Positions 1 to 5,540 of a stretch of 9,653 nt of DNA are shown piece by piece. The notes under the pieces are model-generated. The model searched no databases. It worked only from the letters and a program-made list of their open reading frames with translations, and was not told where the DNA came from. The stretch's first letter is position 1, and each line of letters begins with the position of its first letter. Source of the DNA: Oscillospiraceae bacterium (GTDB lineage: Bacteria; Bacillota; Clostridia; Oscillospirales; Ruminococcaceae); contig JAGAEK010000186.1 of assembly GCA_017828835.1 (NCBI GenBank), positions 1-9,653 on the forward strand. Reading direction: 5' to 3'. The position numbers were made by a program, and so were the translations under genes.

Positions 1-953
1 ATATAGTAGCTGCTATAGTTATCATTCTGATTTTATTCAACATCAGAATAGTTCCTCAGTCGTTTGAATGGGTGATCGAGTTTTTAGGAAAATACAAAAC
101 AACCTGGAACGCGGGTATCCACGTCAAAATTCCGTTTTTTGAAAAAATTGCCAACCGCGTCGATTTAAAAGAGAAAGTTCTCGACTCTCCTCCCCAACCG
201 GTCATAACCAAAGATAACGTTACGATGCAGATAGATACCGTAGTATTCTATCGCATCTTTGATCCCAAACTTTACACTTACGGTGCACAGCGCCCGCTTT
301 CCGCTTTGGAAAACCTCACGGCAACAACTCTCCGTAACATCGTCGGTGAACTCGAACTTGATAATACCCTCACTTCCCGCGACGTTATCAACAGCAAAAT
401 GACCGCTATACTCGACGACGCTACCGATCAATGGGGAATCAAAGTTAACCGCGTCGAGCTCAAAAACATCATTCCTCCCGCCGAAATACAGAACGCGATG
501 GAAAAACAGATGAAAGCTGAACGCGACCGCCGTGAAACTCTGCTTCAGGCAGAAGGTCATAAAGCCGCCGCTATAACCCGTGCGGAAGGCGACAAGCAAG
601 CTATGATACTTGCCGCAGAAGGTGAACGTGATGCAAGGATCGCCCGCGCCGAAGGTGAAGCCCGCGCGATCTACCTCTCTAAAAAAGCGGAGGCAGACGG
701 TCTGAGAGCTCTCAAAGAAGCCGGTGCTGACGCCGCCGTCCTCGAACTCAAAAAATACGAAGCTCTCGTCAAAATGTCAGACGGAAAAGCATCAAAAATC
801 ATCGTTCCGACCGATACCGTTCAAGCCGTAAAAGCAAATATACTCTTCTCGGAAATGACCGGCCTCGGCGATTCGACACAACCTGCGCCTGACGAAGTAC
901 CGCCCGAAAAATCAGATCCCTGCTGTGAGAGATTTGAAAAATCAAAAGAATAA
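1..953 (+). CDS. SPFH/Band 7 (stomatin-like) membrane protein, 5' end missing
   Basis: Membrane-anchored scaffold protein of the prohibitin/stomatin/paraslipin/QmcA type, which forms oligomers linked to membrane microdomains and protease control. A GTG at 72 could be taken as a start, but the frame stays open from base 3 to the window edge and encodes a hydrophobic segment (IVAAIVIILILF) followed by IRIVPQSFEWVIEFLGKY. This is the usual stomatin opening of a membrane anchor plus the V-P-Q...ERLGKY-like motif, so the true start lies upstream of the window. About 316 residues are visible. The SPFH domain runs through roughly the first 150 visible residues. An Ala/Glu/Lys-rich coiled coil with repeated AEG units (AEGHKAA, AEGDKQA, AEGERDA, AEGEARA) follows, then a short polar tail containing CC. 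A terminator follows the stop directly. In many bacteria the partner is an NfeD-type gene, which would have to lie outside this window. The family is certain; the exact subgroup is not. Confidence 0.93.
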   Translation, partial: IVAAIVIILILFNIRIVPQSFEWVIEFLGKYKTTWNAGIHVKIPFFEKIANRVDLKEKVLDSPPQPVITKDNVTMQIDTVVFYRIFDPKLYTYGAQRPLSALENLTATTLRNIVGELELDNTLTSRDVINSKMTAILDDATDQWGIKVNRVELKNIIPPAEIQNAMEKQMKAERDRRETLLQAEGHKAAAITRAEGDKQAMILAAEGERDARIARAEGEARAIYLSKKAEADGLRALKEAGADAAVLELKKYEALVKMSDGKASKIIVPTDTVQAVKANILFSEMTGLGDSTQPAPDEVPPEKSDPCCERFEKSKE

Positions 954-963
954 TCAATATATT

Positions 964-998
964 AAAACGGGTCCGGTTTTATACCGGACCCGTTTTTC
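964..998 (+). terminator. Intrinsic terminator of the SPFH gene
   Basis: Perfect 11-bp GC-rich stem ACGGGTCCGGT (967-977) with ACCGGACCCGT (983-993), extended by A-T pairs at 964-966/994-996, with a 5-nt loop and a T5 run at 993-997. It starts 10 nt after the stop codon. The opposite strand has a TTTT after the stem, so it may also back up mgtE termination. Confidence 0.92.
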
Positions 999-1003
999 GT
1001 TAT

Positions 1004-1043
1004 AAAAACAAGGACCCTGTAAACGCTTGCGTTCAGGGTCCTT
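1004..1043 (-). terminator. Intrinsic terminator of mgtE
   Basis: Stem AAGGACCCTG (1010-1019) with CAGGGTCCTT (1034-1043), and an inner AACGC/GCGTT helix (1022-1026/1029-1033) set off by a 2-nt bulge. On the minus strand the stem is followed by GTTTTTATA. It lies 16 nt past the mgtE stop and next to the plus-strand SPFH terminator, giving a two-sided block between convergent genes. Confidence 0.9.
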
Positions 1044-1058
1044 AACGTTTTATTTTAT

Positions 1059-2435
1059 TCACTTGAAAAGAAGCATAGTCGCTATCCCGAAATATACGAG
1101 CAGCGAAAGCGCGTCGACCGCGGTCGTTATGAGCGGACTCGCCATTACCGCCGGATCAAATCCAATCTTCTTCGCGACCATTGGTAAAAATCCGCCTATC
1201 ACCTTTGCCAAAAATACCGTCACGGCTATCGACAGCGTGATCACGATCGCAACCAGAAGCGTTATATCCGAATTTCCCAAAAGCGCTCTGTCTATGAACC
1301 AAACCTTCAAAAAACACACCGTCGAAAGTGCCAATCCGCAAAGTACCGCTACGCGGATCTCTTTCCAAAGCACTTTAAAGATATCTTTAAAATCGATCTC
1401 GTTCAACGTAAGCGCACGTATGACGGTTATCGACGCCTGAGAACCGGAATTACCGCCGGTGTCCATCAGCATCGGTATAAACGCCGTAAGCGCCGCCTGA
1501 GCCGCCAGTGCGGCTTCAAATTTATTGATTATCATACTCGTGAACGTCGCCGTTACCATCAACAACATAAGCCACGGTATGCGTCTTTTAAATACCTCTA
1601 ACGTACTTGAACGAAGATACGTTTTGTCGGACGGCGTAATACCTCCCATGATCGAGAAGTCTTCCGTGACCTCGTCTTCCATAACGTCCATAGCGTCGTC
1701 GACCGTTATGATACCGACAAGTCTGTTCTCGGTATCAACTACCGGCAGCGCTATGAAATCATATTTCGAAAACATCTGGGCAACTTCTTCCTGGTCCGTA
1801 AACGTGTTTACAGATATAACGTTCGTATCCATCATTTCTTCCATCGTCGCGTTATCGTTCTGCGACACCAACAGATCTTTGACGGATACAAATCCCAAAA
1901 GCTTGTTTTTCTGCGTAACGTAGCAGGTATATATCGTTTCCTTGTCGACTCCGGTACGTCTGATCCTCAAAATCGCTTCCGAAACCGTCATTTCCGGACG
2001 CAGCGAGACGTATTCCGTCGTCATCAGCGAACCTGCCGAATTTTCAGGATAACGAAGTATCTCGTTTATCTGTTTCCTTGCCTGAGGATCCGCCTGGGAA
2101 AGTATTCTCTCCACAACGTTCGCCGGCATTTCTTCGATTATATCGACTGCGTCGTCGATATATAACTCATCAAAAAATTCTTTCAGCTGTACGTCCGAAA
2201 ACCCTTTTATAAGCATTTGCTGATTTTCCGGACTCATCTCAACAAATACGTCCGCCGCCGTTTCTTTCGGCAGCATTCTGAACAAAAGCTGTACTCTGTC
2301 CGGCTCCATGTCTTCAAACACAGACACTACGTCCGCCGGATTCATCGTAACCAATATGTCTTTTACCGTTTTATACTTTTTTTCATCCACCAAAGCGACC
2401 AAAGCCCCTTCAATGGATACACTGCGTTTTGCCAT
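1059..2435 (-). CDS. mgtE: Magnesium transporter MgtE
   Basis: Mg2+-selective channel of the inner membrane, gated by cytosolic Mg2+. The 458-residue product matches the usual ~450-aa length. Order of parts: helical MgtE N domain (about 1-130), PENSAG linker, CBS pair (about 138-195 and 202-258), connecting 'plug' helix, then five membrane segments from about 287 on. The pore signature PMLMDTGGNSGSQ is at 321-333. The conserved ion-site Asp of the last segments is Asp441 in the LITTAVDAL stretch, the counterpart of the key Asp in the Thermus enzyme. A start 15 codons upstream (2480) is open, but AGGAGG at 2450-2445 sits 9 nt before the ATG at 2435, where the conserved protein also begins, so 2435 is chosen. 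The gene stands alone with its own promoter, long leader and terminator. Regulation probably acts through the leader RNA (see separate entries). Confidence 0.97.
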   Translation of the reverse strand: MAKRSVSIEGALVALVDEKKYKTVKDILVTMNPADVVSVFEDMEPDRVQLLFRMLPKETAADVFVEMSPENQQMLIKGFSDVQLKEFFDELYIDDAVDIIEEMPANVVERILSQADPQARKQINEILRYPENSAGSLMTTEYVSLRPEMTVSEAILRIRRTGVDKETIYTCYVTQKNKLLGFVSVKDLLVSQNDNATMEEMMDTNVISVNTFTDQEEVAQMFSKYDFIALPVVDTENRLVGIITVDDAMDVMEDEVTEDFSIMGGITPSDKTYLRSSTLEVFKRRIPWLMLLMVTATFTSMIINKFEAALAAQAALTAFIPMLMDTGGNSGSQASITVIRALTLNEIDFKDIFKVLWKEIRVAVLCGLALSTVCFLKVWFIDRALLGNSDITLLVAIVITLSIAVTVFLAKVIGGFLPMVAKKIGFDPAVMASPLITTAVDALSLLVYFGIATMLLFK

Positions 2436-2625
2436 CGGCTTTCCCCTCCTATTTTTTTCTGAATTAAGGAAGTTCAACACCTAAAGCCAAAATCCTATCA
2501 ATGGGCAAATACCTGTGTCGCAGACAGAAAGTACCGCCCACGACTTCGGCCTACAGATGTTCCGCTACTACTCCCTGCGTCCACAATATTTCCCTCCTTT
2601 AAAATCTTCTTTATTTGACGATAAC
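2436..2625 (-). promoter_or_regulatory. Structured 5' leader of mgtE, candidate cis-regulatory RNA (not an M-box)
   Basis: About 190 nt separate the predicted transcription start (near 2625) from the mgtE ATG. Visible helices: P1, GUG (2584-2582) plus CGCAG (2579-2575) with CUGCG (2523-2519) plus CAC (2517-2515). A competing helix pairs CGACAC (2520-2515) with GUGUUG (2480-2475). An 8-bp helix pairs UUGGCUUU (2490-2483) with AAAGCCGA (2442-2435), covering the A of the start codon. A nested helix pairs CUUCCU (2472-2467) with the Shine-Dalgarno AGGAGG (2450-2445). The last two would hide the ribosome site, and the competing helix overlaps the first set. No U-tract terminator is present, so control of translation rather than transcription is suggested. 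The M-box hallmark strings (GUUAGGUGAGGCUCCU and GCCAAUGGGUCAACAG types) are absent. The pairings are seen; the switch is inferred. Confidence 0.55.
2498..2584 (-). CDS. Possible leader peptide (upstream ORF) of mgtE, 28 aa
   Basis: A GTG-initiated ORF of 28 codons ends in tandem stops (TGA TAG), with 62 nt between the TGA and the mgtE ATG. It has a near-ideal Shine-Dalgarno AAAGGAGGGA (2600-2591), with AGGAGG 8 nt from the GTG, as strong as the one on mgtE itself. The peptide opens MDAGSSSG, is rich in Gly, Ser and Arg in its first 17 residues (three Arg in five near residues 13-17), and ends in a more hydrophobic YFLSATQVFAH. I do not recognise it as a known family. Its codons overlap the P1 helix and variable part of the leader RNA, so a translating ribosome would remodel the fold. 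It could be a regulatory leader peptide, or the ORF could be a chance product of a conserved structured RNA. The strong, correctly spaced ribosome site favours real translation. Confidence 0.4.
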   Translation of the reverse strand: MDAGSSSGTSVGRSRGRYFLSATQVFAH

Positions 2626-2631
2626 AGATTT

Positions 2632-2660
2632 ATTTTAACTCTTTTTTTACCTCTTGTCAA
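2632..2660 (-). promoter_or_regulatory. mgtE promoter (sigma-A type)
   Basis: TTGACA (2660-2655), 17-nt spacer, TAAAAT (2637-2632) on the minus strand. This is a consensus -35 and a 5/6 -10 at ideal spacing. Predicted start is near 2625, giving the ~190-nt leader. Confidence 0.85.
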
Positions 2661-2746
2661 CAAATAACTCTCTCCATCTCATTTTTTATCTCTTTTTCTT
2701 TTATTTTCTCAGTATAGCATTATATTATACGGCTTTTTGCTTTAAC

Positions 2747-2775
2747 TTGATTTTACTTTTTTTACGTGATAAAAT
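2747..2775 (+). promoter_or_regulatory. cysK promoter (sigma-A type, extended -10)
   Basis: TTGATT (2747-2752), 17-nt spacer, TAAAAT (2770-2775), with a TGn extended -10 (TGA at 2767-2769). It is divergent from the mgtE promoter about 90 nt away. The predicted 5' UTR is only ~28 nt, so there is no room for a T-box or S-box leader. Confidence 0.75.
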
Positions 2776-2809
2776 ATTTCTTGACCAAAATCAGTAAAGG
2801 GGCTTGAAA

Positions 2810-3742
2810 ATGTCTAACGTATACACTTCCGTTGAACAACTTATCGGTTCAACTCCGCTGCTTGAACTTACACATATCGAAAAATCTCTCGGGCTTGACG
2901 CAAAAATATTCGCAAAACTTGAGATGTTCAACCCTGCCGGCTCCGCTAAAGACCGTATTGCAAAAAGTATGATCGACGACGCCGAGTCTTGCGGAAAACT
3001 TAAAAAAGGTTCCGTTATTATCGAACCGACTTCCGGAAATACCGGTATCGGGCTCGCATTGGTAGGTGTTGCGCGCGGCTACCGCGTAATAATCGTTATG
3101 CCGGACACGATGTCAGTCGAACGTATACAGACAATGAAAGCATACGGCGCGGAAGTTGTTCTCAGTGACGGCGCTCTCGGTATGTCGGGCGCTATCGCAA
3201 AAGCCGACGAACTCGCCTCTGAACTCCCGAATTCTTTTATTCCCGATCAATTTTCGAATCTCGCAAACCCGGACGCGCACTTCCATACCACCGGTCCCGA
3301 GATCTATAACGATCTTGACGGAAATATCGACTTTTTTATTGCGGGTATCGGAACCGGCGGTACCGTTTCCGGTGTCGGAAATTACCTCAAATCCAAAAAC
3401 CCGAAAATCCAAATAATCGGAGTAGAACCGCTGTCCTCCCCCGTTCTCACTCAAGGCAAAGCTGCCCCCCACAAGATTCAAGGTATCGGCGCAGGTTTCG
3501 TTCCGAAAGCACTTGATCTATGCGTATTGGACGAAGTTATCGCCGTATCCGACGACGATGCTTTTAAATTCGGAAAAATCATCTGTCCTTCCGAAGGGAT
3601 CCTTGTCGGTATCTCCTCAGGAGCCGCACTCGCCGCCGCGGTCGAAATTGCAAAACGTCCGGAAAACAAAGGTAAAAACATAGTCGCTCTTTTCACCGAT
3701 ACCGGCTCAAGATATCTTTCAACTCCGCTTTATTCGGAATAA
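2810..3742 (+). CDS. cysK: Cysteine synthase (O-acetylserine sulfhydrylase)
   Basis: PLP enzyme that makes L-cysteine and acetate from O-acetyl-L-serine and sulfide, in the cytoplasm. The 310 residues match the family length. The PLP lysine is Lys47 in NPAGSAKDR. The substrate loop TSGNTG is at 74-79, the PLP phosphate loop GTGGT at 181-185, KIQGIGAGFVP at 222-232 and the GISSGAA segment at 267-273, all typical of fold-type II OASS. A TTG two codons upstream (2804) would leave only 1 nt after the AAAGGGG Shine-Dalgarno (2796-2802). The ATG at 2810 has 7 nt and is preferred. The gene is single, with its own promoter and terminator; no serine acetyltransferase (cysE) is adjacent. With the short 5' UTR, any sulfur control would be by a DNA-binding protein. 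A CysM-type or sulfide-using relative cannot be fully excluded. Confidence 0.96.
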   Translation: MSNVYTSVEQLIGSTPLLELTHIEKSLGLDAKIFAKLEMFNPAGSAKDRIAKSMIDDAESCGKLKKGSVIIEPTSGNTGIGLALVGVARGYRVIIVMPDTMSVERIQTMKAYGAEVVLSDGALGMSGAIAKADELASELPNSFIPDQFSNLANPDAHFHTTGPEIYNDLDGNIDFFIAGIGTGGTVSGVGNYLKSKNPKIQIIGVEPLSSPVLTQGKAAPHKIQGIGAGFVPKALDLCVLDEVIAVSDDDAFKFGKIICPSEGILVGISSGAALAAAVEIAKRPENKGKNIVALFTDTGSRYLSTPLYSE

Positions 3743-3768
3743 TTTAAATTTTATTAATGACAATTTTA

Positions 3769-3818
3769 AAAACCGGCTGAGATAAGGTACGAAATCCTTA
3801 TTTCAACCGGTTTTCTTT
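3769..3818 (+). terminator. cysK terminator, overlapping the 3' end of the convergent gene
   Basis: Stem AAAACCGG (3769-3776) with CCGGTTTT (3807-3814), continued after one C-A mismatch by TGAGATAAGG (3778-3787) with CCTTATTTCA (3796-3805), one G-T wobble, loop 3788-3795. TTTTCTTT follows on the plus strand. On the minus strand the stem is followed by TTTTAAAATT, so it is probably bidirectional. The stop codon (3798-3800) and last codons of the minus-strand gene lie inside the stem. Confidence 0.88.
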
Positions 3819-5084
3819 GTCATATATTGCTGCAAGCACGGTCTGCGTATCTGTGTGTTCAGATTTCATAATATCAATAAACAGAATCGTAAGTACCGCA
3901 ACGATGATAAATGCCGCTATATGCACCGAATCCTCTCCCCAGAGGTTTATGAAGTATCTGCCGCTGATATAGTGATAATACGCTATTCCTGAGGCTAACT
4001 GCATCAGCAGAATAATAATATGATTTTTCTTTCTTGAAAGCGCATAGACTACTGCGAGAACGTCCAGCATATAGAAGTATCTCTCGTGCAAGTGCGGCAG
4101 AAAAAAGACCGTTATGCCCACTGTGAACGCCGCCACAGCCAACAAATTTGAATCCGTCTGTTTGATATTACGCATAAGAATAATTGCAAAAAACACACCT
4201 ATCACGGCAAGCGCAAAGTATGGCGCTCCGCGGTTTATGATGTTTTCACTTTTGGAACTAAACGAAAAAAGATGCCAAAAATTCGGACACCCGAGCGTGA
4301 GTTTTGAATAGCCGTTAAGTTGCCTTGAATAGAAAGCAAACGGCTCAAAAAATCCTGCACCGCACACATAAGCCGGTATAAACGACGCTATAACCGCAAG
4401 TGGTGCATAGACTGTCTTATAGAGTTTTATTTTACGGTTAAGGAGTAAATAGACTAAAAAAGGCGCAATAAAGAGTGCCTGAAGCTTGTTTGCAAGAGCA
4501 AGTCCGAAGAAAAACATTGAGAAACCGCCCTTGTTTTTAAGCGCAAAATAAATGCAGTAGAGCAGAAAACAAACGTATATGCTGTCCGCATTGCCCCACA
4601 CGGCAGAATTGATAAACTGTACTGGGAGTATAACCATTATCAGGTAACCAATTGCCGCCTTTGTTTTGTCGTTTGTGACACTTTTGATTATAAGATAAAC
4701 GGCAAGAGCATTTAAAATATCAAAAATAAAATAGCAGGTTTTAAGTGTGAGCATCCACTCCGGAAAAAACGTGTATGCTCCCACGGTCATCGTCGTCCCG
4801 GTCGGCACAAGAGTAAACAGCGAAATCATGAAAAGATACAGCGGAGAATAATCGGCATCGATTGAATAAAACTTTGCTATCCCGACTTCTTTGATCTGTT
4901 TCATCCAGTCAAGTACGTAGCCGACGGAGTCCTGCGTGGGGTACATTGCAACGCGTATTTTAGCAAATAAGACAAGCGCCGTTGCGAGCACCATGGCGAT
5001 GATATATCCTTTTGAGTAAATCACTTTTAATGTGTTTATTCCGCAAAGCTCATATATACGCTTAAGTGAATTTTGTTTGTGCAT
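3798..5084 (-). CDS. GT-C family membrane glycosyltransferase, Gpi18/PIG-V-like
   Basis: A 428-residue polytopic membrane protein with the layout of GT-C transferases, which take a sugar from a lipid-phosphate donor on the outer face of the membrane. After a first membrane helix (about 27-47) comes a loop with acidic residues (Asp52, Asp59) and DADYSPLY (76-83), as expected for the catalytic loop. Further family-like motifs are AVWGNADSIY (161-170), NKLQALFIAP (199-208), CPNFWHLF (266-273) and PHLHERYFY (330-338). These match the 'mannosyltransferase related to Gpi18' type. About ten or more membrane segments follow one another. AGAGGTG precedes the ATG by 5 nt (AAACA). It lies downstream of the HPr-like gene, behind a palindrome/terminator element, with no clear promoter of its own, and it has no polysaccharide or lipid-linked sugar neighbours here. 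Donor and acceptor cannot be told from sequence. Confidence 0.8.
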   Translation of the reverse strand: MHKQNSLKRIYELCGINTLKVIYSKGYIIAMVLATALVLFAKIRVAMYPTQDSVGYVLDWMKQIKEVGIAKFYSIDADYSPLYLFMISLFTLVPTGTTMTVGAYTFFPEWMLTLKTCYFIFDILNALAVYLIIKSVTNDKTKAAIGYLIMVILPVQFINSAVWGNADSIYVCFLLYCIYFALKNKGGFSMFFFGLALANKLQALFIAPFLVYLLLNRKIKLYKTVYAPLAVIASFIPAYVCGAGFFEPFAFYSRQLNGYSKLTLGCPNFWHLFSFSSKSENIINRGAPYFALAVIGVFFAIILMRNIKQTDSNLLAVAAFTVGITVFFLPHLHERYFYMLDVLAVVYALSRKKNHIIILLMQLASGIAYYHYISGRYFINLWGEDSVHIAAFIIVAVLTILFIDIMKSEHTDTQTVLAAIYDKENRLK

Positions 5085-5123
5085 TGTTTCACCTCTTAGG
5101 TATTGCTATACCCTCTTTAATAT

Positions 5124-5168
5124 AAAAAAGTCGTTTCCCTAACTGTTCTTGAGGACAGTCGGAAACGA
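5124..5168 (-). terminator. Intrinsic terminator or attenuator between the HPr-like and GT-C genes
   Basis: On the minus strand TCGTTTCC (5168-5161) pairs with GGAAACGA (5138-5131), and nested GACTGT (5160-5155) pairs with ACAGTT (5146-5141), leaving an 8-nt loop and a 2-nt bulge. The stem is followed at once by C and six T (5129-5124). Its left arm is shared with the 19-bp palindrome at 5144-5189, so the two folds exclude each other. It could end the HPr-like transcript or attenuate transcription into the GT-C gene. Confidence 0.65.
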
Positions 5169-5189
5169 AACCGACTGTCCTCAAGAACA
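5144..5189 (-). repeat. Perfect 19-bp inverted repeat, possible antiterminator
   Basis: Arms at 5144-5162 (TGTTCTTGAGGACAGTCGG) and 5171-5189 are exact reverse complements with an 8-nt loop (AAACGAAA). After one mismatch two more A-T pairs extend it. Neither strand has a T-run directly after it, so it is not itself a standard terminator. It is the strongest hairpin in the window. It may be an antiterminator, an mRNA 3'-end stabiliser, or a copy of a dispersed palindromic element; one copy is visible here. Confidence 0.8.
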
Positions 5190-5232
5190 ATTTGCTAAGA
5201 ATCAAACTTTTTTGCGGGCTTTCCTATTTTTC

Positions 5233-5454
5233 TTATTCTTTGCAGAATTTTGATATCCTTGCGTAAATATCCTCATCAGAAACACAGTAAAGCTCGTTCC
5301 ACTCGACCGAAGCCATCGCTCCGAGCAAGCTCTTTCCGTTTACGCAAAATCCGGATTCGTCAACAAGTTTGACCGCACCTTTGATTCCCGTAACGGAATT
5401 AACAAAATCCATGATATCCTTTGTTGTAACCAATTCAAGTTTGTACCTATACAT
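5233..5454 (-). CDS. HPr-like small protein lacking the active-site histidine
   Basis: A 73-residue protein that resembles HPr, the phosphocarrier of the sugar phosphotransferase system, in its second half: VNGKSLLGAMA (38-48) matches the HPr VNAKSIMGV-type region, with Ser42 at the place of regulatory Ser46. The first half has the spacing of the HPr helix (IMDFVNSVTGIKGAVKLVDESG), but the GLHARP motif carrying His15 is missing; that place reads LVTTKDIM. It therefore cannot act as a PEP-dependent phosphocarrier. By analogy with Crh (Gln in place of His) it might serve a regulatory role through the serine, but this is inference. It is shorter than typical HPr (~85-88 aa). The Shine-Dalgarno is GTGAGGT, with GAGGT 8 nt before the ATG. 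It has its own promoter at 5503-5531 and lies 86 nt after mrp. Confidence 0.75.
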   Translation of the reverse strand: MYRYKLELVTTKDIMDFVNSVTGIKGAVKLVDESGFCVNGKSLLGAMASVEWNELYCVSDEDIYARISKFCKE

Positions 5455-5502
5455 TTTTCTCTACCTCACTTTTCTTTATTTTTTATTATTCTCTCTAATA
5501 TT

Positions 5503-5531
5503 ATTATAAATGCTGTTTTATCTGTTTTCAA
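5503..5531 (-). promoter_or_regulatory. Promoter of the HPr-like gene
   Basis: TTGAAA (5531-5526), 17-nt spacer, perfect TATAAT (5508-5503) on the minus strand, starting just after the mrp stop. Predicted start is near 5496, giving a ~40-nt 5' UTR. No terminator is visible between mrp and this promoter, so read-through from mrp is also possible. Confidence 0.8.
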
Positions 5532-5540
5532 CATCAATTA

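Noticed and set aside
1027..1440. Plus-strand ORF opposite mgtE (and similar ORFs opposite glmS, e.g. 8342-8785)
   Set aside because: Antisense to conserved coding sequence, without a convincing ribosome site or recognisable product. The 1027 ORF also begins inside a terminator hairpin.
2436..2480. mgtE starting 15 codons upstream at 2480
   Set aside because: That extension has no good ribosome site, overlaps the paired leader, and precedes a strong AGGAGG and the conserved start at 2435.
2436..2625. M-box (ykoK) or yybP-ykoY Mn riboswitch in the mgtE leader
   Set aside because: The M-box conserved strings are missing. GGGAGUAG near 2574 recalls the yybP-ykoY GGGGAGUAGC box, but the second conserved metal-binding half was not found, so I left the class unassigned.
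5085..5232. T-box riboswitch before the GT-C gene
   Set aside because: No specifier-loop arrangement and no GGUGGNACCGCG antiterminator sequence; the downstream genes are not amino-acid related.
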